DNA of 64,000 nt from Narthecium ossifragum (Eukaryota > Streptophyta > Magnoliopsida > Dioscoreales > Nartheciaceae): the NCBI GenBank assembly GCA_963920575.1, contig OY986963.1:9276896-9340895 (forward strand), written 5' to 3'. Shown piece after piece: positions 45,849 to 58,173 of the stretch. A program made the position numbers and the translations under genes. Position 1 is the stretch's first letter. Each line of letters opens with the position of its first letter. The notes under the pieces are model-generated. The model worked only from the letters and a program-made list of their open reading frames with translations. It searched no databases and was not told where the DNA came from.

Positions 45849-46276
45849 ATTCGGTTGTGATTCACCTAAATTGTTTTTTAGTATTCATGTTATTTGATAT
45901 AGGGCTTGCAGATCTCGCATTCTTTTCTTCTCTCCTGTCCTTTGTTGTAGAGAATTCGTGTAAAAAGAAAGAAAGAAATTGTAATCAATCCCAGATGTGA
46001 GGGTTTTCAGGCAATGTTTGTTCTTTTAGTAATTTTCTTTATGTCCTTATAGTGTGCCGATTTGGGATCAGATCCAAGTTTAGTACGACAGGGATTAAGC
46101 TCGAATTAAAAGAGTCAGATTTGATCGTCAATTCTAAGCTCGGAAGTGATTTCAAGCAAAGAAACTTATAGCCTTTTATTCGTCACATTTTGGCTCATTC
46201 ATACATATATTATCCCTTCATCTCCTATACAACCCACAAACTGATGAAATAAGCTTGGCAAGCATCTCACAGACTT
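45849..46276. other. Convergent 3' intergenic region
   Basis: The 428 bp between the stop codons of the kinase (plus) and the terpene synthase (minus) must hold both 3' UTRs and polyadenylation signals. AATAAA-like signals are not obvious; ATTAAA-type and TTGTAATC motifs occur. No other gene is seen. Confidence 0.6.
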
Positions 46277-48895
46277 TTAACATAGTAATGATCTCATATA
46301 GTCTTCAAGCAAGGGGAGGCCTTGGTCGGCATCATAGCTATACATCACCTTAACCATTCTCGCACTATTTAGACATGCTGTGGTGAATGATGGAGAGAAT
46401 GAGCTCGGAGAGAGGCATTCTTTGTTCAGGCTCCTCCATGCATTGGAGATCAGATGCATGGCCTGATCTTTCGCATCTTCAGCGGAACAGCCGGGATGTT
46501 CTTTCTTGTAGTACTCCAGATATGACCCATCAAATCCATCTTGGTCGTCATCCTAAAAGCCCAAAATTTGAAGATCAAAGTTAAGAAGTCTAGGACGGAC
46601 TCAAACCTGAGTACGTACCTGATCATCGCCTCAACAGCAAATATCAACGTTATCAAAGGAAGAAGAACATATATATTACCAAAGCACATATTATGATAAA
46701 GATGGTGTCACATATATATGTACCTTGGCACTTCCCAGGTCATCCCAAAGCCTGAGAATTGTTGCTGGATATGAGATAATACTTGTTTCTCTCTCCAGCA
46801 TATCCATGGTTTGCTTTGTTAGTCCTCCACCCAAAAGGAGATATACGTGCGTCAAAATAAGTGGCACGCCAGAGCTGATAACACCATTCTTTAGGTAGTC
46901 TTCTGAATTAGGTACACATCCTGAGCGAAACCATTTTGCTTCCACTATGAATGCATTGGATAAACTCATCCACTAAACATTAAACCAAGAAACAAATAAG
47001 TGTTACATTTCTTGAGACAATTATTAGGTACTTATTCGAAATGCGATATTACCGATTTTTTCAGGTACTCAATTGGGTTCCATCCATGTTCTTTAAGTAC
47101 CAGGCTTGCAATCTCATTAGTGATGTTGCATAGAGCCTTGTAATATGCTCTCATGTATCCTGGTAGTGAATCCATAGCATCTGGTGACCACCTGCAAATG
47201 TTCATCAACAGTGTTAAAAACCAAGTATTTTACTATGGGATCAGAGATGGGGTACTTACTAATTAAAAATACTGATGCCTTACTTGTTGACAGCTTGTGT
47301 GAGGAGAGAGAGCTCATCTAGTGATCCATAAACATCAAAGATGTCATCCATCATGTATACAAAGGCAATGACTTTAGTCAGCTCCACTCTGTACTTCGAG
47401 AAGGATGGATCAGGAAGCGCAGCAGTAGGCCACATGTACCACTTCATAACTTGGTTTCTAGCGAAGCTTAGTTCCTGTGCCAGTCCCAAATCTTTCCACC
47501 AACTGTACTTAAATTAAATTTCAGTATTTTCCTGATTAGTCTTACGTAGATAGCAATATCAGACCACATAGCTTTCTCTGTTAGTCGAGTTAAATGTTGT
47601 GACGGGTCAGGCCTAAATTGAATAATTTTTGAAATTAGAGGATAAAATTGACACGATTTAAATTTTAGCTATGGACTGAATGAAAACTTAACCCAAATTT
47701 GAAGGTACTAAAACCTATTTAACCATAGATATTATAATCAAACAAACTAATCAAAAACTTACCCAGAGATCTCACGGAGCTCCCTTTTATGTAATGACTG
47801 AACTATATCATAATCTAATACTGCTAAATCTTGTATGGCCTCGTTTCTTTCAAGTGCTTGTGGGTAAAACTTAAGGTAATGATCAGCTGTACCCCTTTTT
47901 AAGCTCATGTGGATTGGATCCTCCAGTGTCTGTCTAACTAGTCTTGCATGGTTAGGTTCCAAGAATCCCAGAAAAGTTTGAAGGTGGCTGCTAGAGAATT
48001 CATTTGCCTGGCAAAGTATGCTTTCATCTCCCTCCTCCATGCTTGTTTGAGATGCTTCATACAAGCTTAATAGTCCTCTCAAATCAGTAGATAAGGATGG
48101 CTTAAACTTCCCCTTTCCATCCATGAACATATGGAAGACATCTGGGCATGCACATAGAAGAACAGACTAAAGATCAGAATATTGCCACTTTACGTCTAAT
48201 GTCTAAACCCTAATAACAGGAGTTTGAAGACACTCACCAGGGGAAATCTGATATCTAGCTTGTCTGAACAAGCGAAAAAGAAGTGAGACATGCAACAAGC
48301 TTGCATCTGAATCGCCATTGCTCTTATGAAACTTCTCATATATGGAACATAGGATTAGTTGGATCTCATCCTGGAAGTGGTGGTCGATGGCAAGTCGTTG
48401 CAAGGAGTCAATAGTGACTGCAGACTCCAGTGGGTCATCATTTCGGGAGAGTATTCTTCGCACTTTCATCATGACCTCCTTGTGTCTCATTCTTGAGACA
48501 TCCTGGCACGTCGGGTGGCACAAAACTCATAAGCAACACATAGGTACTTGCAACCTAGCTAGCTAAAACATGCACCCGTACGTACAGTACTGCTTATGTA
48601 TGTAGACACACACTGACGCACGCAAGCACACACTTGTCCCATATATGCATGAAATTAGAAATATGTAAGCCATTCAGATGCTAACCTCTGATGGCATTGT
48701 AACCGGACCAAGGTACTTCTGAATCTCCTGTTCATTATAGCTTAAGGAACTCCGACAGGTTGAAGCTTTCGTGTTGTAGTGGAGTATTGGAGTAATTCCT
48801 GCAGCTGCTGCCTGCAGCTTAATGAGAGAGGAGCAGGGTGATGAGAAGACCATAGACTTGGACGAAGCAATGGAGATTAAGGAGCTTAGAGCCAT
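46277..48895 (-). CDS. Terpene synthase, TPS-g type (linalool/nerolidol synthase-like), 7 exons
   Basis: Exons (minus): 48895-48686, 48502-48238, 48141-47763, 47502-47284, 47191-47053, 46972-46724, 46552-46277; all introns are GT-AG and the sum of 1737 nt gives 578 aa. Residues 1-50 are Ser-rich and look like a plastid transit peptide. The RRx8W motif of cyclic monoterpene synthases is absent, and [23 protein letters not shown] and [10 protein letters not shown] are hallmarks of the TPS-g subfamily, which makes acyclic alcohols such as linalool and nerolidol from GPP or FPP. The Mg-binding DDxxD is intact (DDIFD). The second metal motif reads DDLGSAKDD, so its usual last Glu is Asp. The start at 48895 is chosen because a TATA box lies about 55 bp upstream; an in-frame ATG at 48997 lies upstream of that box. 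The product cannot be predicted from sequence. Confidence 0.92.
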
Positions 48896-48945
48896 AAGAG
48901 GAGACAAATTAACCCTGATGATGAGTTGCTCTTGAAGGACCTTGG

Positions 48946-48956
48946 GTATATATAGA
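48946..48956 (-). promoter_or_regulatory. TATA box of the terpene synthase
   Basis: CTATATATACC on the minus strand lies about 55 bp before the chosen ATG. This spacing leaves a short 5' leader and argues against the upstream in-frame ATG at 48997. Confidence 0.6.
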
Positions 48957-48959
48957 TGA

Positions 48960-49740
48960 ACAATGATTGAAGAAAAACCGAGGGGAGCGGGGATCACGTT
49001 GAAAACAATTCTTATCGTACCACACGTGCTTGCTCCTGTGAATTGTTAACTAATTAATTGTAAACTCGAATCATTACGAAATCTAGGAAGAGTAATGGCA
49101 CCCCGCGATTCCAATTGCGTGGGTGTGGGCGTGGGCGTAGGACGGTAGGAGGCCACCCAAACCTGCATGTGATACTCGTGCTTTTAATTAAGTTTCCATA
49201 TATAGTTTATGATTATTTAAGATTTAATACATATCAATTGAGATACATGTCAAGCAATTAGAAAGTGAAAGAATGTATTATAAATGCTCAGTTCTACGTA
49301 CATGCATGACGCATGTCTAGTATGTATTATAAAACAGGGCCGGCCGCGTGCCTTGGCCCACAATTCGGGGGGGGGGGGGGGGTGTGGGCCAGAAAAAAAT
49401 TTAAGATATATATATATATATAGCAAAAAAATTCCTAAGTTTTATTATAAAAAAATTCTTTAATCCAATGGACTATATATATATATTTCCTAAGCTTTAT
49501 TAAAAACAATTCTTTAATCCAATGGACTATATAAAATATTAGCACTAATCCGTTCCTTAGCTTCCTCGTCCGTCCATTTGGACTATATATATAAAATCCA
49601 ATGCATATCACGAGTATTAGTTTTACTTGTGCTTTTAATTAAGTTACCATATGTAGTTTATGTTTAAGATTTAATACATATCAATTCAAATGCATGTGAA
49701 GCAATATATTAGAAGTGAAACAATTTACAATTAATTGGCG
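48960..49740. other. Terpene synthase upstream region with simple repeats
   Basis: Contains a G run (49366-49382), a (TA)n run near 49408-49422 and a duplicated block (TTCTTTAATCCAATGGACTATATA at about 49455 and 49511). A diverged copy of the repeat unit seen at 51430-51740 occurs near 49540-49580. No gene was recognised. Confidence 0.5.
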
Positions 49741-49744
49741 CTTA

Positions 49745-51372
49745 GGCCTCTGACAAGGAAATATTTGTCCAGAAGGTTGGATATCTTTTTCTTAAGGCAT
49801 TTAGGCCATAATATCTTTTTTATTACAAAGATACCCTTCTAAGATTCCCAGAATATCTTCCATTCCCAGTGACTGTTCGTATTCTCAAGTGAAAAGTAAC
49901 TACCAAAAAATCTGAAAAGTAACTACAAAAAAAAACTTGAAAGTAATTACAAAAAAGATGGAAAATAACTAACAAAAATAGCAAAATTGTGGCGGAAAAT
50001 AACTCTTCTTTGACGTCGGAAATAACAAAATTGTGACGGAAAGTTACTTCCGGTTTTTTTTCGTAGTTACTTTCCAGTTTTTTTTGTAGTTACTTTTCAT
50101 ATTTTTTTTAATAGTTACTTTTCAGTTTTTTGAGGGGAAATTCACTTTCTAATTTTTTGGTAATTATTTTCCGCCACAATTTTGGTATTTTTGGAAGTTA
50201 CTTTTCATTTTTTTGAAAAATAACTTATAACAATTATGAAAATCATGGTAAGTTACTTTCCACTTTTTGCAATTATACAAGTTACTTTCCATGTGTACAA
50301 ACTACATTTGTACAAGTTACTTTTCATGTACAAGTTACTTTTCACTATTTTTACAATTGTACAAGTTACTTTGCACGTATACAATTATGGAAGACTGGAT
50401 TGGCGACGGGGTAGCCTGGATCGGCGCCGGGGCAGCTTGGATCGGCGACGGAGCAGCTTGGATCGGCGATGGGGAGACTAGATCGGCTGCAGGGAAGCTT
50501 GGATCGGAGGGGGTGGAATAGGGAGGTGTGGGCGCCGACTTGGAGGGAGGTGTGGAGGTCTATGGGTTTCGGGGGTTCCAAGTAGTAGAAGGGAGGCCAT
50601 GGAGGTCGGGGAGAAGTCGTGGCAGCGTCGAGAATGAAGGAGGCATCGGGGTTTGGGACTGCATCGATGGTTGAGGTCGAGATTGGGGCTGCCATGTTTG
50701 GGAAGCTTGGATCGGCGACAGGGAAGCCTAATTGGCGACGGGGAGACTGGATCGACGACTGGGAGTTGGGGAAGACTGGATCGGTGACTGGGAAGCCTGG
50801 ATTGGCGACGGGGGAGCCAAGGAAGCCTGGATCGGTGACGAGGAAGCCGGATCGACGATGGGGAGACCGTATCGGCACCGGGGGAGACCGGATCGGCGAC
50901 GGGGGGACCGGATTAGCGACGGGGGGATCGGATGGGCGACGGGGGGAGCCTACATCAGTGACGGGGAAGCATGATCGACGATGGGGAGCCCAGATCGGCG
51001 ACGAGGAAGCCGGATCGACGATGGGGAGACTGTATCAGCGTCAGGGGAGACCGGATCGGCGACCGGGGAGCCGGGATCGGCGAGGGGGGGGGGGGGGGGA
51101 TCGGCGACGGGGGCCCGAATCGGCGACGAGGGAGCCCAGATCGACGATGGTGGAGCCGGGATCGGCGGCAGGGGAGCCCATATCGACGACGGGGAGCCAG
51201 GGAAGAAGGAGGAAGAAGGTGGCGTCGACCGGATCCGGGGGGGCCGTCGGCCGAGGGGTGAGGTGGGGGGGGGGATTATTAGGGGGGCTGGGGGCATTTC
51301 CGTCCCATAAAGATATGAGGCCTATCATAACACATTTTTTTTAAGAATGTATGGACAAATCTCCCAATAATT
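49745..51372. mobile_element. Unnamed non-autonomous element with AT-rich arm and GC-rich minisatellite (copy 1)
   Basis: The ends GGAAATATTTGTCCAGA (about 49759) and the complement of TATGGACAAATCTCCC (51348-51365) look like terminal inverted repeats. The first part (49900-50390) repeats AAAGTAACTACAAAAAA and then its complement GTAGTTACTTTTCATTTTTT many times. The second part is a GC-rich minisatellite. An inverted relative is at about 53640-55065. The insertion separates copies of a local repeat. No transposase is seen. Confidence 0.6.
50397..51190 (+). repeat. GC-rich minisatellite, unit about GGATCGGCGACGGGGAGCCT
   Basis: Degenerate tandem units of roughly 18-24 bp run for almost 800 bp. 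Because the repeat lacks stop codons, five long open frames on both strands arise (up to 241 codons, Arg/Gly/Asp- or Pro/Ser-rich). They overlap and show no domain, so I do not call them genes. A run of 14 G at 51086-51099 lies inside. Confidence 0.8.
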
Positions 51373-51745
51373 TATTATAAACGCTCAGTTCTACGTACAC
51401 GTATGAGGCATGTCTAGTATGTTGCTAAAATATTAGCCACTAGTCCGTTCCTGAGTTTCCTCGTACGTCCGTCCATTTGGACGACGTTGGACAGGTCAAG
51501 GTCAGATACATGCCTAGTATGTTGCTAAAATATTAGCCACTAGTCCGTTCCTGAGTTTCCTAGTATGTCTAGTATGTTGCTAAAATATCAATTCAGATAT
51601 TAGAGTGAAAGAATTTATTATAAACACTCAATTCTACGTACACGCATGACGCATGTACATGTGTAGCATGTTGCTAAATATTAGCCACTAGTCCGTTCCT
51701 GAGTTTCCTCGTCCGTCTATTTGGACGACGTTGGACAGGTCAAGG
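51373..51745. repeat. Local repeat array, three good units
   Basis: The phrase ATTAGCCACTAGTCCGTTCC followed by TGAGTTTCCT recurs at 51432, 51532 and 51679, with flanking phrases TCTACGTACACGYATGA, TCTAGTATGTTGCTAAAATA and GACGACGTTGGACAGGTCAAGG shared between units. A diverged unit is at about 49540. It reflects local duplication. Confidence 0.8.
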
Positions 51746-53320
51746 TCAATGGAGCCAAGGATCATGTGTCGTACAGGACGTAAAGATATCACAAGGGGAT
51801 TTGGAAGCATGTTTTTGTGTTCAAAACGTATATCACTTAATTATGATAAGTGAAGTCATTGCGCTGTGCGCATATACCGTATGTAGGACCGGGATTGAGG
51901 TATATGGATAAGGGCTCGTATATATCCTTTAATCGATAGTGTTCTATTAATAAATTAAATTAATTAATCAACAACATCTATTGATTGAATGTATGAATCA
52001 TCGAATTAATAAAACACTATCAATTATTTAATTTAATTCTTTACTGATGAATTAGATGACCTAATTGATTGATATATACTGATTAAAGGGACGTCCACCC
52101 ATGTATATAACACGAGAAAATGCTAGATTTTTATGTAAAACGTTGGCCGCATGATATATCGTGAGCATGACGATAGCACAGGAGGCTTGTGTGGCTTTGC
52201 ACGATTGCTTGTTCGAAAGCAAGCGTTTACTACCTTGGACACGAGTCAACAAGACCAGATATTTTGAGATTCGTGATTCTCGTGATTATGCATCAGAGTG
52301 GAAACACAACCTTATTGGCAAGGTTCGAACGAATCTTTTACGATATGATATCTCACCGATGCGTTATTTTTTTACGATCTGATACCTCTCATCCATTGAA
52401 ATTATCACCATACCCTTCAGTCATATGATTCGCAACATACATGCATATCATCATACCCTTCAGTCATATGATTCGCAGCATGCATACATGTGGCATAGAT
52501 GATTAAATAATCCATCTATTACTTCGAAAGTCAAGGATCATATTAATTCTCCGTTGGCAAGCAACGACTGGCCACGACGTATGACGGTGTCAACATGTGA
52601 GAAGACCTGTCGTGTGCTCACATTAAATGCGTCGTTAACTACGTGCAGAAATTCACATGTGTAATTAACAAACACACATAAAAGACCAATATCATACGCA
52701 TATATGATTTTTCACGTATTGTTATCACTATACGTACGTAGAAAGTATGTTAATGTCATACGAAAACAATACTCGTATTTCTCCAAAAAGCACGTGTATA
52801 AACTAAAACATATATAAATAATAATTATATACGTATCCATGATACGTGTACGATCAAGAATGATACGTGTATACATGTATTGGGTTTTATTATGTAAAAA
52901 AATATCGGGGTCTAAAGCGTAAGAAATGAATATAAGGTGTCTTATTTGACGACAAATTCTCCTTCTGTCTCATTCCAGAGACGTCCTACATGTCGTCGTC
53001 TGATGCAAAAGTACACGAGGGGACACGTCCTAATGTTGTGTCCACGTCTTCTGGGCGTATTGATTTTGCCGGAAAACGTTAGTTAGTGGATGCAAAGGCA
53101 ATGTCAACAAGGCTAAATATTTTGAGACCCGTGTATGTCGTGCTTGGCATCAGAGAGGGGACTGAACCTACCTGTCATAGAAACGGTTTTCCCTACATAG
53201 GTGTGCTTTCGATCAGTCCTTCTGACATCCCAACTTATCATTCGGTCCGTATATAATACTAGTACTCACCTGTGCCCCTGACACAGTTTTTAGTTATTGT
53301 TAATATAAAATTTTAATAAA
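51746..53320. other. Intergenic, AT-rich, two diverged copies of an unknown block
   Basis: Two stretches share a pattern: about 52240-52300 (GTCAACAAGACCAGATATTTTG, then CATCAGAGTGG) and about 53104-53160 (GTCAACAAGGCTAAATATTTTG, then CATCAGAGAGGG). No known protein or RNA was recognised. The open frames of 60-79 codons there lack recognisable features. Confidence 0.45.
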
Positions 53321-53327
53321 CTCACTA

Positions 53328-53400
53328 TAGTTTGTCTGGTTAGACGGCTGTGTTGACCCGTAGGTGGTCCAGGGTTCGAAGGTTGGTCATAACTTTTTGT
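53328..53400 (+). repeat. SINE-like tRNA-related head
   Basis: TCTGGTTAGACGG resembles a Pol III A box and GGTCCAGGGTTCGAAGG contains a B box (GGTTCGA), 40 bp apart as in tRNA genes. The sequence does not fold into a clean cloverleaf, so it is more likely a tRNA-derived SINE relic than a functional tRNA gene. Confidence 0.4.
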
Positions 53401-53639
53401 TCACTGCCACCATAAACATAGCCAATAAAATATAAAATATAAAATAAAATATTATAAGTCTAACTTAGGGTATATAAAATAAATATATAAGTCTTTGCAT
53501 ATCGCATAAGATAATATTAATAGAACTTAGGTTGATATGAATTAATGCAGCTTTATATAAAGCAAACTTAGAGAATATATATAAAGAAACTTAGGGGATA
53601 TGAATTAATGCAGGTTAACCGTTATTTCTCCTTATAAGG

Positions 53640-55065
53640 TTGATTATAAGTTTTTTAATATCATTTTAGAAGAAAAAAAAACCAAACTACCCTTATATAT
53701 ATTTTTATACATATCCAGCCCCCAGATCCCGAGGTCGCCTCCTCCGTCGCGATCCCGTCCCGTCGCCGAGCGTCGACGATCTTGTCACCGGATCCCACCT
53801 CCAGATCTCGTCCATATCCGCCGCCCCGCCGCTGCCATCCCACTCCCGTCACCGGTCCAAAGCTCCCCGTCCAGACACCGGTCCAAATCCCACCCCCGTC
53901 GCATTCTCGTCCTGATCTCGTCGTCGACGTCGATCCAGATCTAGATACGCCGCCCCCACCTCCAGATCCGTCGTCTCTGTCACCGGGATCTGCGCCTCCG
54001 ACGCCCTCCCATCCTCCGGCCTCCTCTTCTTCGCGATGCCATCCGATCCCGTCGGATCCGACGCAAGGTCGCCGCCAAGCCCATCGCCAAGCACGTCGCC
54101 AAGCCCGACGCCATCATCGAGCCCGACGCCGTCGCCGACCATCACCCGTTTCGAGATCCCCGTCGCGAAGAGGAGCCGGTTTTTTTTCTTTTTTTTTCAA
54201 AAGTAATTTGACCAAATGGATATTTTTGATTTTTGAAAAATAAATAGTGTCTCCTTCTGTTAGTAAATTTATACTGATTTAATGTGAAAATGACCCTACA
54301 TTAACTTTTCATTTTCGAAACTACCAAACAATTGACATATGATGAAAAATAAGTACCAATTTGTTACAATTTTCTAAAAAGTATCAACAACAATTGACAT
54401 CGAAGCTAACTGGCAATTTGTTACCAAATTTCAAAAAGTAACTATAAAAAAAACAATTGATACACAATGGAAAGTAACTATCAATTTTTGTAAAAATATT
54501 AAAACAATATGATAGTTACTTTTAAATTTTGATACACAATGGGAAGTGACTACCAATTTGTGCAAAATTCGGTTAAAAAAATGTTGGTGGTTACTTTTTA
54601 ATATTGTAAAAATATGGTAGTGTATTTTCAATTTAGGAAAATATGATAGTTACTTTTCATTTTGTAGTTAAAATATTAAAATATTGAAAAATATTGTGAA
54701 AACTATTTGTAATTACTTTCCATTTTTTTATAGTTACTTTTCAGTTTTTTTTTTCAATTTTGTAGTTACTTTCCAGTTTTGTTTTTCAATTTTGTAGTTC
54801 TTTTCATTTTTTTTCAATTTTTGTGGAGGAATATCACTTTTTAAATATTTGTAGTAACTTTTCACTTTATAATTAAAATATTACAAAATATTCTGTAAAA
54901 TATTTGTAGTTATTTTTCAATTTTGGTTTCTACTTTTCAGGTTTTTTTGTATTAACTTTTCGGTGAAAATACGAACAATCATTGGGAATACGAATGGTCA
55001 CTGGGAAGAGAATATAGGATGGGGATGTTAAAAGGGCATTTTAATAATAAAAAAAATAACTGTAA
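53640..55065. mobile_element. Unnamed element, inverted diverged copy 2
   Basis: The part 53716-54180 is GC-rich (CCCGTCGCCGATCC-like), followed by AT-rich sequence rich in GTAGTTACTTTTCATTTTTT and AAAAGTAACTA, and a terminal phrase ATACGAACAATCATTGGGAA, then ACTGGGAAGAGAATAT. The same phrase occurs as the reverse complement near 49850-49890 in copy 1. The order is reversed relative to copy 1. The 153-codon Pro/Ser/Arg-rich frame in the GC part is not called as a gene. Confidence 0.6.
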
Positions 55066-56100
55066 AAAATGGGACTAAATAACTTAAAAACTTTCTAAGT
55101 GCACTAAACGACAAAAAAAATCTCCCAAAGGGAATAAATGATAATTATCTGTTCGATTAATATTTAACCCCGTGGAATATTCGAAATGACTTCCAAATTG
55201 ATTTTTAACTAGATATAGCATGGTTCCCCGATTAAAATCTACAAAGGACGCAGTCACGAAGGAGATTTGAACTGAGGAAAAATGATTAATTTCCAACCCG
55301 AGTAAGATGAGAAAATCAAACATTGCTTGCTAAAATGACACATGATATATAAAACTAATATTGTACTGAAGGGTGTATGTGATATTGGGAAACTTCTGAC
55401 CAGTGCTGAATATGACAATGTCCTCTATAATAATAGAATGTATCTTTATGATAGTTGCTGTCATTACTCTCGAGCAACTAGTGACATTCTGGTAGTTTCA
55501 AGAATTTCAAATTTAAAACCAGTGGATGTCAACAATCTCCATTCCAGTTATTCAACCATAATAGAACCAGAATGAAAAACTAATAAGTCGAAAAATGGTT
55601 ATCGGAACTTTTCTCCAATCCTAGAAGAAACAGCATATCCAAGCAACTGAAAAAAAAAATGATACTATTTGAAAGGAAAAATATCAAGCTATAGCTCTGC
55701 AGTTATAGACACATAGCTATTGCAGAAGCACGTCAGGAACTTCCACATAGAGGCTTATAGGAAATGAGTTTTTCACTGAATACTCAAATTACTTTCGCAT
55801 GATGAGATAACCCTCAAGGGAATTCCTAGGAAGAAAGTCTTCCAATATACAGGAGCAATTACTGCAGTTCCACCCATTCAGCTTCAAAGAAATATTGCTT
55901 TCTTAACCAATGACCTCGAAGCTGGTTCAAGAAGCAGATATTCCTTTCAAAATTCCACGGCCACAGTCAGTTTGAATAGCCCTAGTCATAAGAAAGACAA
56001 GTTGGTGACAATGTTTGGTGTAATGATAGACAATGAAGTGGTTTAAACAGAGCTCACTACCTTTTTGGGAGTCAATCGGATTGTATGTTTGTGAAAATCA
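55066..56100. other. Intergenic region downstream of the SNARE gene
   Basis: No coding potential recognised; the open frames are short and AT-rich. The 3' UTR of the minus-strand SNARE gene should lie in its right end. Confidence 0.5.
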
Positions 56101-58173
56101 TCATTTTGAGATCCAGTAGACAACGAGGAACAATGTACATCCAGCAATAACAGCGGACAAAACAAGCGTATCTTTTGATTTCTTCCGCCTGATTGTACCT
56201 GCAGATAAAAGGTCAAAGGATAACAATATATTATATATGACCACAAGCTCATTGCTGAAGTCAGACAAGTCTCAAACCGTATCATGATTGTGCTACTCCA
56301 TGTTTCTCCCTCGTCTAATGCAGTATTTCATTTAAATACAGTTGTTTTTTAAAATATTAGATGTACCAAAGCCATAAAAAGCTTCAAGATGACCAGCCTC
56401 CAAGTTAACTGGTGGTCGCAAAACGGTTCTTACGCGTATTATTCACTTACTAGTTACAATCACAGTACCAGACATGAAAACATATTGGAGGAAGACCTAG
56501 AAGATTGCGGATCACTGGGAATCTGTCACCCAACTGCTTTACTTTTCCTTGAATCTCACTGAAAGTGTTCCTTTGAGCTGTCAATACCGCCTTTATAGCT
56601 TCGGCTTGATTGGTTACTTTATCAATCTGAAAAAGCAGTTTCTATTAACATTCTTGAGATGAGGCAATCCTATGAGAACTTTTAAGAAAAAGAGAACTCA
56701 TCACCTGGGCTATATTGCCATGTATGGCTGCACGCTCTCTCAACGAATTGGGTACTGACTGCATGCTGCCAGACGCCTGTGCTTCATTGATCAGCTCATC
56801 AATGCTATTACAGTAAATCTGGAATGTCTTTTCCAGTCAAAACTGAGAACAAACCTTATGTTCATTAATGTCATTGCGCACTGACGTAAGAAGTTCGGCG
56901 TGTTCCTTCATTGACAATAAGTTTCCCCTTGTACGCTTGAACTCCTGAAATATGACAAACAATAAAAGAAGATATATGAATCATGAAAGGTGAGTTAAAA
57001 AATGTGCAAGATCAGAGGGAAGATTGATATACTTGATTGAAGGTCATTAGAGGACAAACCATGCAAATGTTCTTAGTAAATAAACATCTAAGGAGTGGAA
57101 TGATGATTGTGTTCCATGGCAGAATCTGCGAATACAAGATTGCAATATCCTCTCCGATACTTTACAACTCAAGTCCTTAGAGGCCACCTATGCAAACAGA
57201 GTGTGTTTCATAAAATAAGTTTGACATAACGTCTTAGCAATCGCAATATAGGACTATCCTCATCGCTCAGACCTGTTGATTCACATGATTGATTAAAGAT
57301 TTGTCACCAACTACAATGACATTGTAGGCATGCAGCTCAAATTCTTGATTCCCAGGTCAAATATAACACCTAGTCAACATTAAATCATTAAGTGTTTTCA
57401 CAGCTTCCTTATACCAATCAGGTAAGCTTGACCCATAAAAACTGTTGCCAATCATTTGTAGTAGGAAAGCATCTTATCTCTCAGCTCCAAAATTAATGCA
57501 AGGAAGTAGCTCACAAACAAGAATTAGGTTTGGATTTCCCAACTTATGCACACTTCCACCCTTGCTCTTTGGTTCACCCTGTCTACAATTCTTATATAGT
57601 GAAAAACACCAGCAGAAAAGCAACAGCAACGATTCCACGATTTGTTTTCCTAATTCCAACCACTAAGAAATATTTCTAAGCAATCCAATTACCTAACCCA
57701 ATTTTAGCTAACAATCGCAACAGCCGCAGTGAAAACAGAGCGAAAGAGGGGAACTACCAGGGTGAACTCGTGAAGGATGTCGCGGTGGCGGGTGAGTTTC
57801 TGGGCGACGGAGGTTGTTGGGGTTGCGGCGGCAGCGCAGTGGCTCATGGCCTCGTTGACGTCGAGCAGCCTCCCCAGCAATGCCTCGATCTCCATCTCCA
57901 CCGCATTCCACCGCGACTCGCTCACTGGCGCTCTCGGATCCGAACACCCTACGCAAATATCCCCGTACCAATCACAAAACAGATCTACGACAAAAAAGAG
58001 AAGGGGATGGAGGGAGTGGTTCGTCCCGTCTCACCTCCGAGCTTGGCGTAGGAGGAGAGGCGGACGTCAAGGTCGCCCTCAAGGCGCCGCGCTTCGCGGC
58101 GTAGATCGTCCCACTCGCCGGAGGATGTCAAGACTGCGGTCGTCCCGCCGGATGAGGAGGCGGTGGCTGCCAT
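56101..58173 (-). CDS. Golgi Qb-SNARE GOS1 (Golgi SNAP receptor complex member 1-like), 6 exons
   Basis: Exons (minus): 58173-58035, 57948-57758, 56944-56855, 56776-56705, 56626-56497, 56198-56101; all introns are GT-AG and phases agree, giving 239 aa, the usual length. It is a tail-anchored vesicle-fusion protein of the cis-Golgi, acting in ER-Golgi and intra-Golgi transport. Landmarks are an N-terminal helix (WDDLRREARRLEGDLDVRLS, then SYAKL), a conserved block (VEMEIEALLGRLLDVNEAMS, then TTSVAQKLTRHRDILHEF), ASGSMQSVPNSLRERAAIHG, the SNARE helix (KVTNQAEAIKAVLTAQRNTF to FPVIRNLLG) and a C-terminal membrane anchor (LVLSAVIAGCTLFLVVYWIS) followed by K-stop. Plants have two paralogues (GOS11 and GOS12); which one this is cannot be decided here. 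The first two exons are GC-rich. The ATG at 58173 is the only sensible start. Confidence 0.94.

Noticed and set aside
48896..48997. N-terminal extension of the terpene synthase from an in-frame ATG at 48997
   Set aside because: A TATA box lies between this ATG and the chosen one at 48895, and the extension is not transit-peptide-like.
50366..51344. Five long overlapping open frames (up to 241 codons) on both strands
   Set aside because: They all run through a GC-rich minisatellite without stop codons, are Arg/Gly or Pro/Ser repeats in every frame, and show no domain.
53782..54243. 153-codon Pro/Ser/Arg-rich ORF
   Set aside because: GC-rich repeat part of the second minisatellite element; no homology recognised.
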